Shown here: one piece after another, positions 23,434 through 32,050 of the stretch
How the letters are laid out: each line of letters begins with the position of its first letter
Numbering within the stretch: the stretch's first letter is position 1
Source: Rhodococcus sp. 14-2470-1b
GTDB lineage: Bacteria > Actinomycetota > Actinomycetes > Mycobacteriales > Mycobacteriaceae
Assembly (NCBI RefSeq): GCF_002259415.1
Contig: NZ_NPFY01000022.1
Location: 1-64,000, forward strand
Reading direction: 5' to 3'
Length of the DNA stretch: 64,000 nt
Translations under genes and position numbers: made by a program
Notes under the pieces: generated by a model
Database searches by the model: none
Told to the model about the DNA's origin: nothing
Seen by the model: only the letters and a program-made list of their open reading frames with translations

Positions 23434-25916
23434 CGCAGTACGACATCCCGGACCTGGCACTCGTGGTGCTCGTCGGGATCAGCGGATCGGGTAAGTCGTC
23501 CTTCGCCGCACAGCATTTCGGGCCGTACGAAACGGTGTCGAGTGACACGTGCCGTGGCATGGTGAGCGACGACCCGAATCTGCAGAGTGCGACGAAGGAT
23601 GCGTTCGAACTTCTGGAGTTCATCGTCGCCAAGCGGCTCGTCGCTGGTCGGTTGACGGTCGTCGACGCCACCAACGTCCAGCCTGCAGCTCGGAAAGCAT
23701 TGGTGAAGCTTGCTCGTGACCACGATGTGCTTCCGGTCGCGGTCGTGCTGGATGTACCGGAGGCAGTGTGTGCGCAGCGTAACGACGCTCGCGCGGACAG
23801 GGACTTCGGCCGCGATGTGCTGCGGCGTCAGCATCAGCAGCTGGCCAGGTCGATGAGAGGTCTGTCGAAGGAAGGCTTTCGTACCGTCCACGTCCTGGGC
23901 GGCATCGACGCAGTGGAACACGCGAGTTTCACACGGACACCGCTCCGAAGTGATCGCCGGAGCGAAACAGGACCGTTCGATGTCATCGGTGACATCCACG
24001 GCTGTCTGGATGAACTGCGTGCTCTGCTCACGAAGCTCGGTTACCGGATCAGAGTCGACAAGGAAGGACGCGTGGCAGGTGCCGTCCCACCGCCGGGGCG
24101 AACTGCGGTGTTCCTCGGGGACTTCGTCGACCGCGGTCCGGATTCGGTCGGCGTGCTTCGGCTGGTGATGGGAATGGTCGGTGCCGGTGAGGCACTTGCC
24201 GTTCCAGGCAACCACGAGCACAAGCTCGTGCAGGCTCTACGCGGCCGCAAGGTCACTGTGTCCCACGGGCTGGAAGAAACACTGGCGCAACTGACAGAGG
24301 AGTCCGAGGAGTTCCGAGGCGAAGTCCTGAGGTTCTGCGACGGCCTCGTCGCACACCTCGTCCTGGACGAGGGAAGGCTCGTCGTCGCACACGCGGGGCT
24401 GATCGAGAAGTACCACAACCGGGCGTCGGGCAGAGTTCGTAGTTTTGCTCTCTACGGTGACACCACCGGCGAGACCGACGAGTTCGGGTTGCCGGTTCGT
24501 TACCCGTGGGCCCAGGACTACCGGGGCTCCGCGACCGTGCTGTACGGCCACACTCCGGTTCCGGAGCCCGAATGGCTGAACAACACGATGTGTGTGGACA
24601 CCGGGTGTGTTTTCGGTGGGAAGCTGACGGCTCTGCGATACCCGGAGCGTGAAGTCGTGTCCGTACCGGCCGAGAAGCAGTGGTACGCGCCGGCGAAACC
24701 CCTCGGAGGCTTCGTGCGAGAGGAGAACTCGCTCGATCTCACCGATGTGGTCGGGCCGACGGGTGTCGAGACGGCGCTACGAGGTCGAGTCAGCATTCGC
24801 GCGGACAACGCGGCGGGTGCGCTGGAGGTGATGAGTCGGTTTGCCGTTGCTCCCGAGTGGCTCCGATACCTCCCGCCGACCATGGCGCCCTGTGCGTCGT
24901 CGAAGCGGGAGGGGTACCTCGAGTATCCGACCGAGGCGTTCGATGCCTATCGCTCAGTGGGCGTCAGGGAGGTGATCTGCGAGGAGAAGCACATGGGCTC
25001 GCGGGTCGTCGTCGTGCTTCACCGCGGTGGCGACGGTACCGCGTACACCCGGACCGGCCGTCGAGTGTTCGACGAGGTACTCACCCGTGAGCTGCTGTCG
25101 GCCGTCGACAGATCTTTCGAGGCGACCGGGTTGTGGACCGAGCTCGACACGGACTGGGCGATTCTGGACAGTGAGCTGATGCCGTGGTCGGTGAAGGCGG
25201 AGGGGTTGATCCGCACCCAGTATGCCGCCGTCGGGGCCGCGGCCCGGGCGGATCTCGCCGCCGAAGCATCGGTACTCGAACGTGCTTCGGCGCGAGGTCT
25301 TCCGGTCCAGGATCGAGTTCGCCGCGGCGCCTCGCGTGCACGCAACATCGATGCGTTCATCGACGCGTACCGCGGATACGTCTGGCCCACTTCAGGTCTC
25401 GACGGTGTGTCGTTGGCTCCGTTTCAAGTGTTGGCGACGCGGAAGGGCGTACATGTCGACCGACCGCACAGCTGGCACCTCGACTGCGCGGACAGGCTCG
25501 TCCAGCACGACGGGGCGCTGTTCACCACCACACGACGAACCGCCGTCGACCTGTCTTCCGAGGAATCCGCAGCAGCCGGCGCACGGTGGTGGGAGGAGTT
25601 GACCGCACAGGGCGGTGAGGGAATGGTGGTCAAACCTGCCGCGAACGGCCCGCGGGGAAAAGTGCAACCGGGCATCAAGGTTCGCGGGAGGGAGTATCTG
25701 AGGCTGATCTACGGACCGGAGTACACCGAACCCGAGAGGCTTGCGTCGCTGCGCGAACGCAACCTGGCACACAAGCAGTCGATGGCGCTGCGTGAATACG
25801 CTCTGGGAATAGAGGCGCTCGAACGCCACGTCGCGAACGAACCGCTGTGGCGAGTGCACCAGGCAGTGTTCGCGGTGCTCGCCATGGAATCCGAGCCCGT
25901 GGATCCTCGCCTGTGA
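23430..25916 (+). CDS. pnkp: Polynucleotide kinase-phosphatase-ligase (bacterial Pnkp)
   Basis: An 828-residue three-domain RNA end-healing and sealing enzyme. The 5'-kinase domain has the P-loop GISGSGKSS (Lys22). The binuclear metallophosphatase domain starts at GDIHGC (Asp188, His190) and continues with GDFVDRGPDS and GNHEHKL. The ligase/adenylyltransferase domain has the nucleotidyl lysine in EEKHMGSR (Lys520) and downstream GEGMVVKP and GIKVRGREYLR. It repairs tRNA or other RNA cut by ribotoxins, in a heterotetramer with Hen1. All three active sites look intact. Coupled to hen1 by a 4-base overlap; nothing else is in the operon. Confidence 0.95.
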   Translation: MTQYDIPDLALVVLVGISGSGKSSFAAQHFGPYETVSSDTCRGMVSDDPNLQSATKDAFELLEFIVAKRLVAGRLTVVDATNVQPAARKALVKLARDHDVLPVAVVLDVPEAVCAQRNDARADRDFGRDVLRRQHQQLARSMRGLSKEGFRTVHVLGGIDAVEHASFTRTPLRSDRRSETGPFDVIGDIHGCLDELRALLTKLGYRIRVDKEGRVAGAVPPPGRTAVFLGDFVDRGPDSVGVLRLVMGMVGAGEALAVPGNHEHKLVQALRGRKVTVSHGLEETLAQLTEESEEFRGEVLRFCDGLVAHLVLDEGRLVVAHAGLIEKYHNRASGRVRSFALYGDTTGETDEFGLPVRYPWAQDYRGSATVLYGHTPVPEPEWLNNTMCVDTGCVFGGKLTALRYPEREVVSVPAEKQWYAPAKPLGGFVREENSLDLTDVVGPTGVETALRGRVSIRADNAAGALEVMSRFAVAPEWLRYLPPTMAPCASSKREGYLEYPTEAFDAYRSVGVREVICEEKHMGSRVVVVLHRGGDGTAYTRTGRRVFDEVLTRELLSAVDRSFEATGLWTELDTDWAILDSELMPWSVKAEGLIRTQYAAVGAAARADLAAEASVLERASARGLPVQDRVRRGASRARNIDAFIDAYRGYVWPTSGLDGVSLAPFQVLATRKGVHVDRPHSWHLDCADRLVQHDGALFTTTRRTAVDLSSEESAAAGARWWEELTAQGGEGMVVKPAANGPRGKVQPGIKVRGREYLRLIYGPEYTEPERLASLRERNLAHKQSMALREYALGIEALERHVANEPLWRVHQAVFAVLAMESEPVDPRL

Positions 25917-25950
25917 CTGCAGTGTTCGCCCCACGGGTGCAGTTGCGCGC

Positions 25951-26490
25951 TCAGACGTGCAGCTGCACCCGCAGAGCTACATCGCTGCCCTCGACTGCGC
26001 CGGCGAGGTAAGCGGCGCGTTCTTCGGCAGTACGAGTGAATGCCTCGATGTCGATGCCCGGTGACGTCTGCACTGTGACGGCCAATGTGGGCGTGCCGCG
26101 ATCGTCGATGGCTCGACCCCGGGCCGATTCGACGCCGGGGAAGTCGGCGAGGTCCGCGGCGATGCCACGGGCCAACGCTCCCAGGTCGATTCGTAGCGAA
26201 CAAGATTCGCTCGTCGAGATCTCGACGGTTCCTGTTCTTCTGGGGGAGAGGTTCCCGATCAGGAGCGCGACGGCGGCGAGTGTGCCGACGACGGCGGTCG
26301 CGGCCAGTGCGGCCTCCCACCACGATTGCGCAGGAAACGCTGCGAAGACGTCACGGTCGAATCTGGACAGGGATTCCACGGCGAACGGAACGTCGTAGTA
26401 CCACGCGACCGCGAACGCCCCTGCGCCGACGAGTGCGACGCCGAGAAGCGTCACCAGTAGGCGATCGATCAACGTTGTCGCGCGCTTCAC
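25951..26490 (-). CDS. Asp23/Gls24-cluster membrane protein (DUF6286/AmaP-like)
   Basis: A 179-residue protein with two transmembrane helices: LLVTLLGVALVGAGAFAVAWYY (about residues 11-32) and ALAATAVVGTLAAVALLIG (about 61-80). The rest is a soluble domain rich in beta-alpha repeats (TSESCSLRIDLGALARGIAADLADFPGVESARGRA), resembling the DUF6286 domain. It is the last gene of a five-gene minus-strand cluster with Asp23/Gls24 proteins and starts at a GTG overlapping the upstream stop (GTGA). By analogy with AmaP it may anchor Gls24 proteins at the membrane. Function in actinobacteria is not established. Confidence 0.72.
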   Translation of the reverse strand: MKRATTLIDRLLVTLLGVALVGAGAFAVAWYYDVPFAVESLSRFDRDVFAAFPAQSWWEAALAATAVVGTLAAVALLIGNLSPRRTGTVEISTSESCSLRIDLGALARGIAADLADFPGVESARGRAIDDRGTPTLAVTVQTSPGIDIEAFTRTAEERAAYLAGAVEGSDVALRVQLHV

Positions 26491-27461
26491 GCCTTGCTCT
26501 CCTTCACTCGGACGCGGACGGTCCTGGTGTCGGCCAGCAATGCAACTGTGGGTTCCACTGCAGCGCGGACGGATTCGACCGTGGCAGTGGAACCGGAGGT
26601 ACTACCGGCGGCACGATGCACGTCGACGGTCACCCGCTTCGGCGTCACGGTGGTCCGCGCGGAATCCACGGCGGGCACCGAGCCCGCATGATCGCTACAG
26701 ATCCGGGCGACGTCGGTGGGACGCAACCACACCATGGGGTACTGCGACGCCTTCGACCCAGCGCCCGTGTGAGTTTTCGTCCGCGGCTTCAGGCCGAGAA
26801 CGACGAGTATCGAACCCACCACGACGCAGGCAGCGGCCGCACCGATCATCCATGGCTGCCAATGCAACTCCGCGATCCAGTTCACGGCGTTGGCGATCCA
26901 CGGTGCGCCGTCGATGGTGTCGTGCGCGATCAGGAACTCTCGTCCGGCGACGAAGGCGACACCGAGCAGGACGAGCGACAGGACAAGGGTGATGGGTACA
27001 GCGGCCGGGCTCGCCGTCGGGGGCCTCGGACGAAACGCAGCAGCGTCGGACGGCGCAGACGGTTCAGGCGAACCAGCGGGCGACGTACCGACCACCAGAA
27101 CGTTGAGCTGATGCAGCGGCAGACCGATGATGTCGTTCAACGCCCGCCCGACCTTCTCGGCGATCGCAGCCCCGGCGTCGGCGATCCGGCAGGGCCAGGC
27201 CAATGCCACGTACAGATTGACCGACACCGAATGCTCGCCGACGGACACGTCCGCACGCGGCAGCTCACGTCCGGTGAGCTTCGACATCCCGCCGACCTGC
27301 CTTACGACAGCAGGGACGGTCAGCGCCGCGGCGACAGCCACACGGGAGACGGCGCGCTCCTTGATGACAAGCGTGCCGGGGCCGCCGGTTCCCGGGACCT
27401 CGTCGGCCACGAAGCCCGGATCGGCACTCGGGGTCGCTACGTCCTTGCCGCCGTCAGCCAC
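26487..27461 (-). CDS. Asp23/Gls24 family protein fused to a membrane domain (DUF6286)
   Basis: A 324-residue protein. The N-terminal roughly 130 residues resemble the Asp23/Gls24 fold (VIKERAVSRVAVAAALTVPAVVRQVGG followed by ADVSVGEHSVSVNLYVALAWPCRIADAGAAIAEKVGRAL). A proline/alanine-rich linker follows, then two hydrophobic segments (VPITLVLSLVLLGVAFVAG and WMIGAAAACVVVGSILVVLG) and a C-terminal soluble domain like that of the next gene. It therefore combines the envelope-stress fold and its putative membrane anchor in one chain. GTG 27461 overlaps the upstream small gene by 8 bases. Confidence 0.7.
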   Translation of the reverse strand: MADGGKDVATPSADPGFVADEVPGTGGPGTLVIKERAVSRVAVAAALTVPAVVRQVGGMSKLTGRELPRADVSVGEHSVSVNLYVALAWPCRIADAGAAIAEKVGRALNDIIGLPLHQLNVLVVGTSPAGSPEPSAPSDAAAFRPRPPTASPAAVPITLVLSLVLLGVAFVAGREFLIAHDTIDGAPWIANAVNWIAELHWQPWMIGAAAACVVVGSILVVLGLKPRTKTHTGAGSKASQYPMVWLRPTDVARICSDHAGSVPAVDSARTTVTPKRVTVDVHRAAGSTSGSTATVESVRAAVEPTVALLADTRTVRVRVKESKA

Positions 27462-27633
27462 GGCCGCGGCTGCGGAGCAGGGACGTCAGATCGAGGCGAC
27501 CGTCGAAGTGAGCGCCGACCGCCAACCCGACCGCGCCGAGGAACAGTGCGAGCACGAATCCGCTGAATCCACCGATGATCCCGGCGAGAGCCAGCAGCAG
27601 ACCGGTGAGCAGTCCGACGACGGTGTAACTCAT
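27454..27633 (-). CDS. Small membrane protein of the Asp23/Gls24 cluster
   Basis: A 59-residue protein, MSYTVVGLLTGLLLALAGIIGG onwards, with two closely spaced hydrophobic helices and a charged C-terminus (GAHFDGRLDLTSLLRSRGRG). The form resembles the DUF2273 small membrane proteins that accompany Gls24 genes in Gram-positive bacteria. It starts in the stop codon of the upstream gene (ATGA at 27630-27633) and ends inside the start of the downstream gene, so it is embedded in the operon. Confidence 0.75.
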   Translation of the reverse strand: MSYTVVGLLTGLLLALAGIIGGFSGFVLALFLGAVGLAVGAHFDGRLDLTSLLRSRGRG

Positions 27634-27938
27634 GAACCCTCTCCTGAATCGATGTCCCCTGAATCGATGTCCTCGACGACGACTGCGACGGGCACCGACA
27701 CCAGCTGCCCGATCGCTGCCTGAACTCCGCGAGCGACGCCGTGTACGTCGGACGGATATTCGGCGGTGATGTGCACTTCGCACCGCTCGTCGTCGACGCG
27801 GACACCGACGACCTTTCGGCCGGGCAGATAGGTCGCGATCTCGCCGAACTCCCCGGCGTGCAGGCCTGCTACGCCCGACACGGTCGTCGCGGCGGCGGCG
27901 ATGGCGTCGGCGAGCTGGTAATCCCCTTCCGCGCTCAC
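27630..27938 (-). CDS. Short Asp23/Gls24-related protein
   Basis: A 102-residue protein (GDYQLADAIAAAATTVSGVAGLHAG... VVGVRVDDERCEVHITAEYPSDVHGVARGVQAAIGQLVSVPVAVVVEDI) with the beta-beta-alpha pattern of the Asp23/Gls24 fold in shortened form. The C-terminus DIDSGDIDSG is made by a perfect 15-bp direct repeat. GTG 27938 overlaps the stop of the upstream Asp23 gene (GTGA). Probably interacts with the other cluster proteins; no activity is known. Confidence 0.68.
   Translation of the reverse strand: MSAEGDYQLADAIAAAATTVSGVAGLHAGEFGEIATYLPGRKVVGVRVDDERCEVHITAEYPSDVHGVARGVQAAIGQLVSVPVAVVVEDIDSGDIDSGEGS
27643..27672. repeat. Perfect 15-bp tandem duplication inside the short Asp23-like gene
   Basis: CCTGAATCGATGTCC occurs twice head to tail. 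It is in frame and duplicates five residues at the C-terminus of the encoded protein, so it is tolerated and probably recent. Confidence 0.9.
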
Positions 27939-28378
27939 TGGACCCGAGGCGCGACGTCCGGGTCCACGCCGGTCTCGAGCTCGTCGAACAGGATGACGTC
28001 GTAGACGGTGATGTTCACTTCGGTGACCTCGAGCCCCGTCATCCGCTCGACGGCGGTGATGACGTTACGTCGGATGCCGGCCGCCAGTTCGTGCAATGCG
28101 ACGCCGTACTCGGCGACGATGCCGATGTCGATGGCAGCTTGTTTCTCACCGACCTCGACGGCGACGCCCTGGCTGTGGTTGACGCGGGCGCCGGGGATGC
28201 GGTCCCGGAGCGCACCGACGACCCGAGCGGTCCCGCCACCGACGTCGTGGACGCCGTCGATCTCCCGCGTCGCGATTCCGGCGATCTTCGCGACGACCGC
28301 GTCGGCGATGATCGTTCGACCCTGCGTGGTGGTCAGCGCGGCCGAACTGGCGGCCGCGAAGCTGGGGTCTGTGCTCAT
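27935..28378 (-). CDS. Asp23/Gls24 family envelope stress response protein
   Basis: A 147-residue protein with a full-length Asp23 domain: GRTIIADAVVAKIAGIATREIDGVHDV, then VEVGEKQAAIDIGIVAEYGVALHELAAGIRRNVITAVERMTGLEVTEVNITVYDV. This is the canonical member and first gene of the five-gene minus-strand cluster. Asp23 of Staphylococcus forms membrane-associated arrays through an anchor protein; the downstream genes here provide candidate anchors. Divergent from the flavoprotein reductase at 28454 across 75 bases. Confidence 0.88.
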   Translation of the reverse strand: MSTDPSFAAASSAALTTTQGRTIIADAVVAKIAGIATREIDGVHDVGGGTARVVGALRDRIPGARVNHSQGVAVEVGEKQAAIDIGIVAEYGVALHELAAGIRRNVITAVERMTGLEVTEVNITVYDVILFDELETGVDPDVAPRVQ

Positions 28379-28453
28379 GGTCTCGATCGTAGACGCGCAA
28401 CCGGGCCGCCGTTGCTCAGTGGACGGAGTTGGTTCTCTGGTAGAGATTCCCCC

Positions 28454-29599
28454 ATGACGATCGTGATCGTAGGAGCAGGCCTCGGCGGTTTACGCACGGC
28501 TCAGGAACTGCGCAAACAGGGGTACGACGGCGGGCTTGTGCTCGTCGGAGACGAACCCCACCTTCCGTACGACAGGCCGCCCCTGTCGAAAGAGGTGATC
28601 CGCGGGGAGCGCGAGGACACAACCTTCGAGAACGAGGAGTACTTCGCCGAGAACCGCATAGAGCTGCGGTTGGGTGTTGCAGTCGTCCGGGTGGACACCG
28701 AGAACACGATGCTCGAGCTGGCCGACGGCTCGACGCTCCCGTACGACCAACTCGTGATCGCGACGGGCTTACGGCCGAGACGGGTGCCGTCGCTGCCCGA
28801 CCTGGACGGAGTGCACGTCCTTCGCAGCCGCGACGACGCCGAGTCGTTGCGCCGCGACGCCTCTGCCGCTGCACGCGCCGTCGTGGTGGGGGCCGGGTTC
28901 GTCGGATGCGAGGTCGCCGCAGGGCTACGGCACCTCGGCGTCGACGTCACGCTCGTCGAGCCGCAAGCGACCCCGCTCGCGTCGGTCCTCGGTTCCGACG
29001 TCGGCGAGCTGGTGTCGAGGCTTCACCGCGACGAGGGCGTGACGGTGCGCACCGGCGTCGGTGTCGACACTCTGCGCGGAACGGAGCGCGTGACGCACGT
29101 CGTGCTGAGCGACGGAACGGAACTCGCGGCAGACCTGGTGGTAATCGGAATCGGTTCGACGCCGGTGGTCGAGGTGCTGGAGGCATCGGGAGTCACCGTC
29201 GACAACGGCGTCGTCGCCGACGCGTACGGCCGCACCGATGTTCGAGGCGTCTGGGCGGTCGGCGACGTCGCAGCCTGGGATCACCCGCAGCACGGTCGCC
29301 GACGGGTCGAGCACTGGAGCAACGTCGGTGACCAGGTTCGCGTCATGGTTCCGGCTCTGCTGGGCAAGGAACCGGCGGCACCTCGGCCTGCCGTCCCGTA
29401 CTTCTGGAGTGATCAGTACGACGTCAAGATCCAGGCGCTCGGAAGCCCATCGGCCGATGATTCCGTCGAGATCGTCGAGGACGACGGTAGAAAATTCCTG
29501 GCATACTACGTCCGTGACGGAATTCTTACGGCCGTGGTCGGCGCCGGTATGGCGGGAGCAGTGATGAAGATGCGTGCGAAGATCGGTCAGCCCACGTGA
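28454..29599 (+). CDS. FAD-dependent ferredoxin/rubredoxin reductase-type oxidoreductase
   Basis: A 381-residue pyridine nucleotide-disulphide oxidoreductase fold protein. FAD-binding GAGLGGLRTAQEL is at the N-terminus, the NAD(P)H motif GAGFVGCEVAAGLRHLGVDV in the middle, and the second FAD contact VWAVGDVAAW near residue 280. The C-terminal reductase domain (VPYFWSDQYDVKIQALG) is typical of ferredoxin reductases that serve cytochrome P450s or dioxygenases. No P450 or ferredoxin gene lies nearby. The ilvA gene starts within its stop codon (GTGA), so the two share a transcript. Confidence 0.88.
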   Translation: MTIVIVGAGLGGLRTAQELRKQGYDGGLVLVGDEPHLPYDRPPLSKEVIRGEREDTTFENEEYFAENRIELRLGVAVVRVDTENTMLELADGSTLPYDQLVIATGLRPRRVPSLPDLDGVHVLRSRDDAESLRRDASAAARAVVVGAGFVGCEVAAGLRHLGVDVTLVEPQATPLASVLGSDVGELVSRLHRDEGVTVRTGVGVDTLRGTERVTHVVLSDGTELAADLVVIGIGSTPVVEVLEASGVTVDNGVVADAYGRTDVRGVWAVGDVAAWDHPQHGRRRVEHWSNVGDQVRVMVPALLGKEPAAPRPAVPYFWSDQYDVKIQALGSPSADDSVEIVEDDGRKFLAYYVRDGILTAVVGAGMAGAVMKMRAKIGQPT

Positions 29600-30816
29600 G
29601 CGGTGCGCTGCTGACTGCGTCGGACATCGCCGACGCCGAGGAATTGCTCGAGCCGGTCATGCGAAGAACCCCTGTCGTGGCTTCACGGATTCTGTCCGAT
29701 CTGACCGGGCACGAAGTGCGACTCAAATGCGAGAACCTGCAGCGCACAGGCTCTTTCAAGCCGCGCGGAGCGTACAACCGCATAGCACGGCTCTCGCCGG
29801 AGGAACGTGCACACGGTGTAGTGGCCGCCAGCGCAGGCAACCACGCGCAAGGCGTCGCCTGGGCTGCAACGCAGCTGGGTACGACGTCGACGGTCTTCAT
29901 GCCCACCGGCGTCTCGTTGCCGAAGCTCGTCGCCACCAAGGCCTACGGCGCGGACGTCCACCTGACCGGCCGCACGGTCGACGAAGCGCTCACGCACGCG
30001 CACGAATTCGCCGCTCGTACCGGCGCCGTGCTGATCCACCCGTTCGACCACTCGGACATCGTTGCGGGACAAGCAACTCTGGGGACCGAGCTACTTCGTC
30101 AGATGCCCGACGTCGGCACCATCGTCGTTCCGACGGGCGGCGGTGGATTGCTGGCAGGCGTCGCAGCAGCGGTTCACCTGCACAAGCCGAACGTCCGCGT
30201 CGTCGGCGTGCAAGCCGAAGGCGCCGCCGCGTGGCCGGTATCGCTGAAAGCCGGTCACCCCGTTGCCGCACAGTCGATGTCGACGATGGCCGACGGCATC
30301 GCGGTCGGCCTACCCGGCAGCGTTCCGTTCGACCACGTGGTGGACCGCGTCGACGAGATCGTGACGGTCTCCGAAGACGCGCTGTCCCGAGCGCTGCTGC
30401 TCTGCATCGAACGAGCGAAACTGATCGTCGAGCCCGCAGGTGCGGCCGCCGTGGCCGCACTGATGACCAGGCAGGACCTCCGGCTGGACGGACCGGTGTG
30501 TGCCATCCTGTCCGGCGGCAACATCGACCCACTCCTGCTGACCCACGTCATCACGCACGGACTGCGAGCCGCAGGACGCTACCTGGCTGTGCGCGTGACT
30601 ATTTCGGACCGACCCGGCGGACTGATCGGGCTCCTCGACGTGGTCAAGGGAGTCGGCGCAAGCGTCGTCGACGTCGTTCACTCCCGCACCGGCGGTCAAT
30701 TGGGACTCGAAGAAGTGGACGTCATGCTCACCGTCGAAACCCGCGGCCCAGCGCATCGTCAGGACGTCCTCGACGCACTCGGCACCGCGGGATTCGCCGT
30801 CGACACCACGTCCTAG
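29596..30816 (+). CDS. ilvA: Threonine ammonia-lyase (threonine dehydratase)
   Basis: A 406-residue PLP enzyme converting threonine to 2-oxobutanoate. The PLP lysine lies in RTGSFKPRGAYNR, and the phosphate-binding glycine loop is VPTGGGGLLAGVA. The C-terminal ACT-like domain (LAVRVTISDRPGGLIGLLDVVKGVGASVVDVVHSR) indicates the shorter type with one regulatory domain. It could be the catabolic or the biosynthetic enzyme; location beside a flavoprotein rather than ilv genes does not settle this. GTG 29596 overlaps the upstream stop. Confidence 0.92.
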   Translation: MSGALLTASDIADAEELLEPVMRRTPVVASRILSDLTGHEVRLKCENLQRTGSFKPRGAYNRIARLSPEERAHGVVAASAGNHAQGVAWAATQLGTTSTVFMPTGVSLPKLVATKAYGADVHLTGRTVDEALTHAHEFAARTGAVLIHPFDHSDIVAGQATLGTELLRQMPDVGTIVVPTGGGGLLAGVAAAVHLHKPNVRVVGVQAEGAAAWPVSLKAGHPVAAQSMSTMADGIAVGLPGSVPFDHVVDRVDEIVTVSEDALSRALLLCIERAKLIVEPAGAAAVAALMTRQDLRLDGPVCAILSGGNIDPLLLTHVITHGLRAAGRYLAVRVTISDRPGGLIGLLDVVKGVGASVVDVVHSRTGGQLGLEEVDVMLTVETRGPAHRQDVLDALGTAGFAVDTTS

Positions 30817-30842
30817 ACGCGACGTCCGTACTCCCGGGCCGG

Positions 30843-30985
30843 TCAGAAATACCGCTTCGTGATGATCTCGAGGTAGTTCCCACCCGGATCGAGGAAGTAC
30901 ACCCCTCGAACAGCACGTCGTCGACCGGAAACGCATAGTGCTGCGCTGGTTCGGCGACGAAGCAAGAGATTGTCGGCGGCTGCAC
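30843..30985 (-). pseudogene. Remnant of a VOC (glyoxalase-type) gene with internal deletion
   Basis: Two pieces of one VOC family are recognisable on the minus strand in different frames. One frame reads SCFVAEPAQHYAFPVDD. About 20 bases later another frame reads RGVYFLDPGGNYLEIITKRYF and stops at 30843. In intact relatives about 40 residues separate HYAF-V-D from GGRGVYFLDPDG, so the middle is deleted and the frame shifted. The N-terminal half is missing. The region lies between ilvA and the ABC transporter operon and carries no other gene. Confidence 0.65.
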
Positions 30986-31081
30986 GTAGGATCTCCGTCG
31001 TCGGTTCTCGGGTGGGCCGATGAGTTCTCGTCGGGTATCGAGTCTGCAGTACGTAAGCACCAAATGAATGGGGAACAGATC

Positions 31082-32050
31082 ATGGCGAACGCCATCGAAG
31101 TCGAGAATTTGGTACTCGAGTACGGCAAGAACACGGCGCTGAACGGAATCAGTTTCTCCGTGCCGGAGGGCACGGTTCTGGGCGTCCTCGGACCCAACGG
31201 GGCGGGGAAGACGACGGCGGTCCGCATCCTCGCGACCCTGTTGAAAGCTACGTCAGGGTCCGCGCGGGTACACGGAATCGACGTCGGCGACAACCCGAAC
31301 GAGGTTCGTAACACCATCGGACTCACGGGACAGTTCGCGGCCGTCGACGAATACCTGACCGGGTACGAGAACCTGGAGATGGTGGGCAGGCTGTTCGGCC
31401 TGAAGAAGGCAGAAGCGAAGACACGGGCGGATCAGTTGCTCGCTCGCTTCGATCTGGAATACGCACGCGACCGGACCGCGAAGCAGTACTCCGGCGGTAT
31501 GCGTCGTCGCCTCGACATCGCGGCCAGCCTCATCGGCAGGCCGAAGGTGGTGTTCCTCGACGAGCCGACGACGGGCCTCGACCCCCGAAGTCGAATGGCG
31601 ATGTGGGACTTCATCTCCGACCTGGTCAAGGACGGCACGACTATTCTGCTGACGACGCAGTACCTCGAGGAAGCGGACCGCCTCGCCGATCGGATCATCG
31701 TGCTCGACAAGGGGTCGATCATTGCCGAGGGCACAGCGGATCAGCTCAAGGCGCAGGTCGGTGGTGAACGCCTCGAATTCGTTCTCACCGACGCATCGCA
31801 GAAAGACCGCGCGCTCGAGATCCTTACTCCCATCGGCCTCGACGCGCCGTCGTACGACGCGCAGACCCGTCGACTCGGCATGCCGGTCAGTGGCGGAGCC
31901 GACGATCTGACGACCGCCCTCGTCGCATTGAAGGAAGCCGACATCCACGTCGTCGACGTCGGGCTGAGGCGGCCGAATCTGGACGACGTTTTTCTCACCC
32001 TCACCGGCCGCGCCGCCGAGGACGAACAAGCAGTGGAGGAAGAGAAATGA
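31082..32050 (+). CDS. Daunorubicin-resistance (DrrA) type ABC transporter ATP-binding protein
   Basis: A 322-residue ATPase. Walker A is LGPNGAGKTTAVRIL, the Q-loop GLTGQFAAVDEYLTG, the signature YSGGMRRRLDIAASL, and Walker B VVFLDEPTTGLDPRSR. The C-terminal extension ending LRRPNLDDVFLTLTG is typical of DrrA exporters. ATG 31082 has GGGGA at good spacing; ATG 31064 is an in-frame alternative. Its stop overlaps the permease start (ATGA). Probably exports a drug or a lipid; the substrate is unknown. Confidence 0.92.
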   Translation: MANAIEVENLVLEYGKNTALNGISFSVPEGTVLGVLGPNGAGKTTAVRILATLLKATSGSARVHGIDVGDNPNEVRNTIGLTGQFAAVDEYLTGYENLEMVGRLFGLKKAEAKTRADQLLARFDLEYARDRTAKQYSGGMRRRLDIAASLIGRPKVVFLDEPTTGLDPRSRMAMWDFISDLVKDGTTILLTTQYLEEADRLADRIIVLDKGSIIAEGTADQLKAQVGGERLEFVLTDASQKDRALEILTPIGLDAPSYDAQTRRLGMPVSGGADDLTTALVALKEADIHVVDVGLRRPNLDDVFLTLTGRAAEDEQAVEEEK

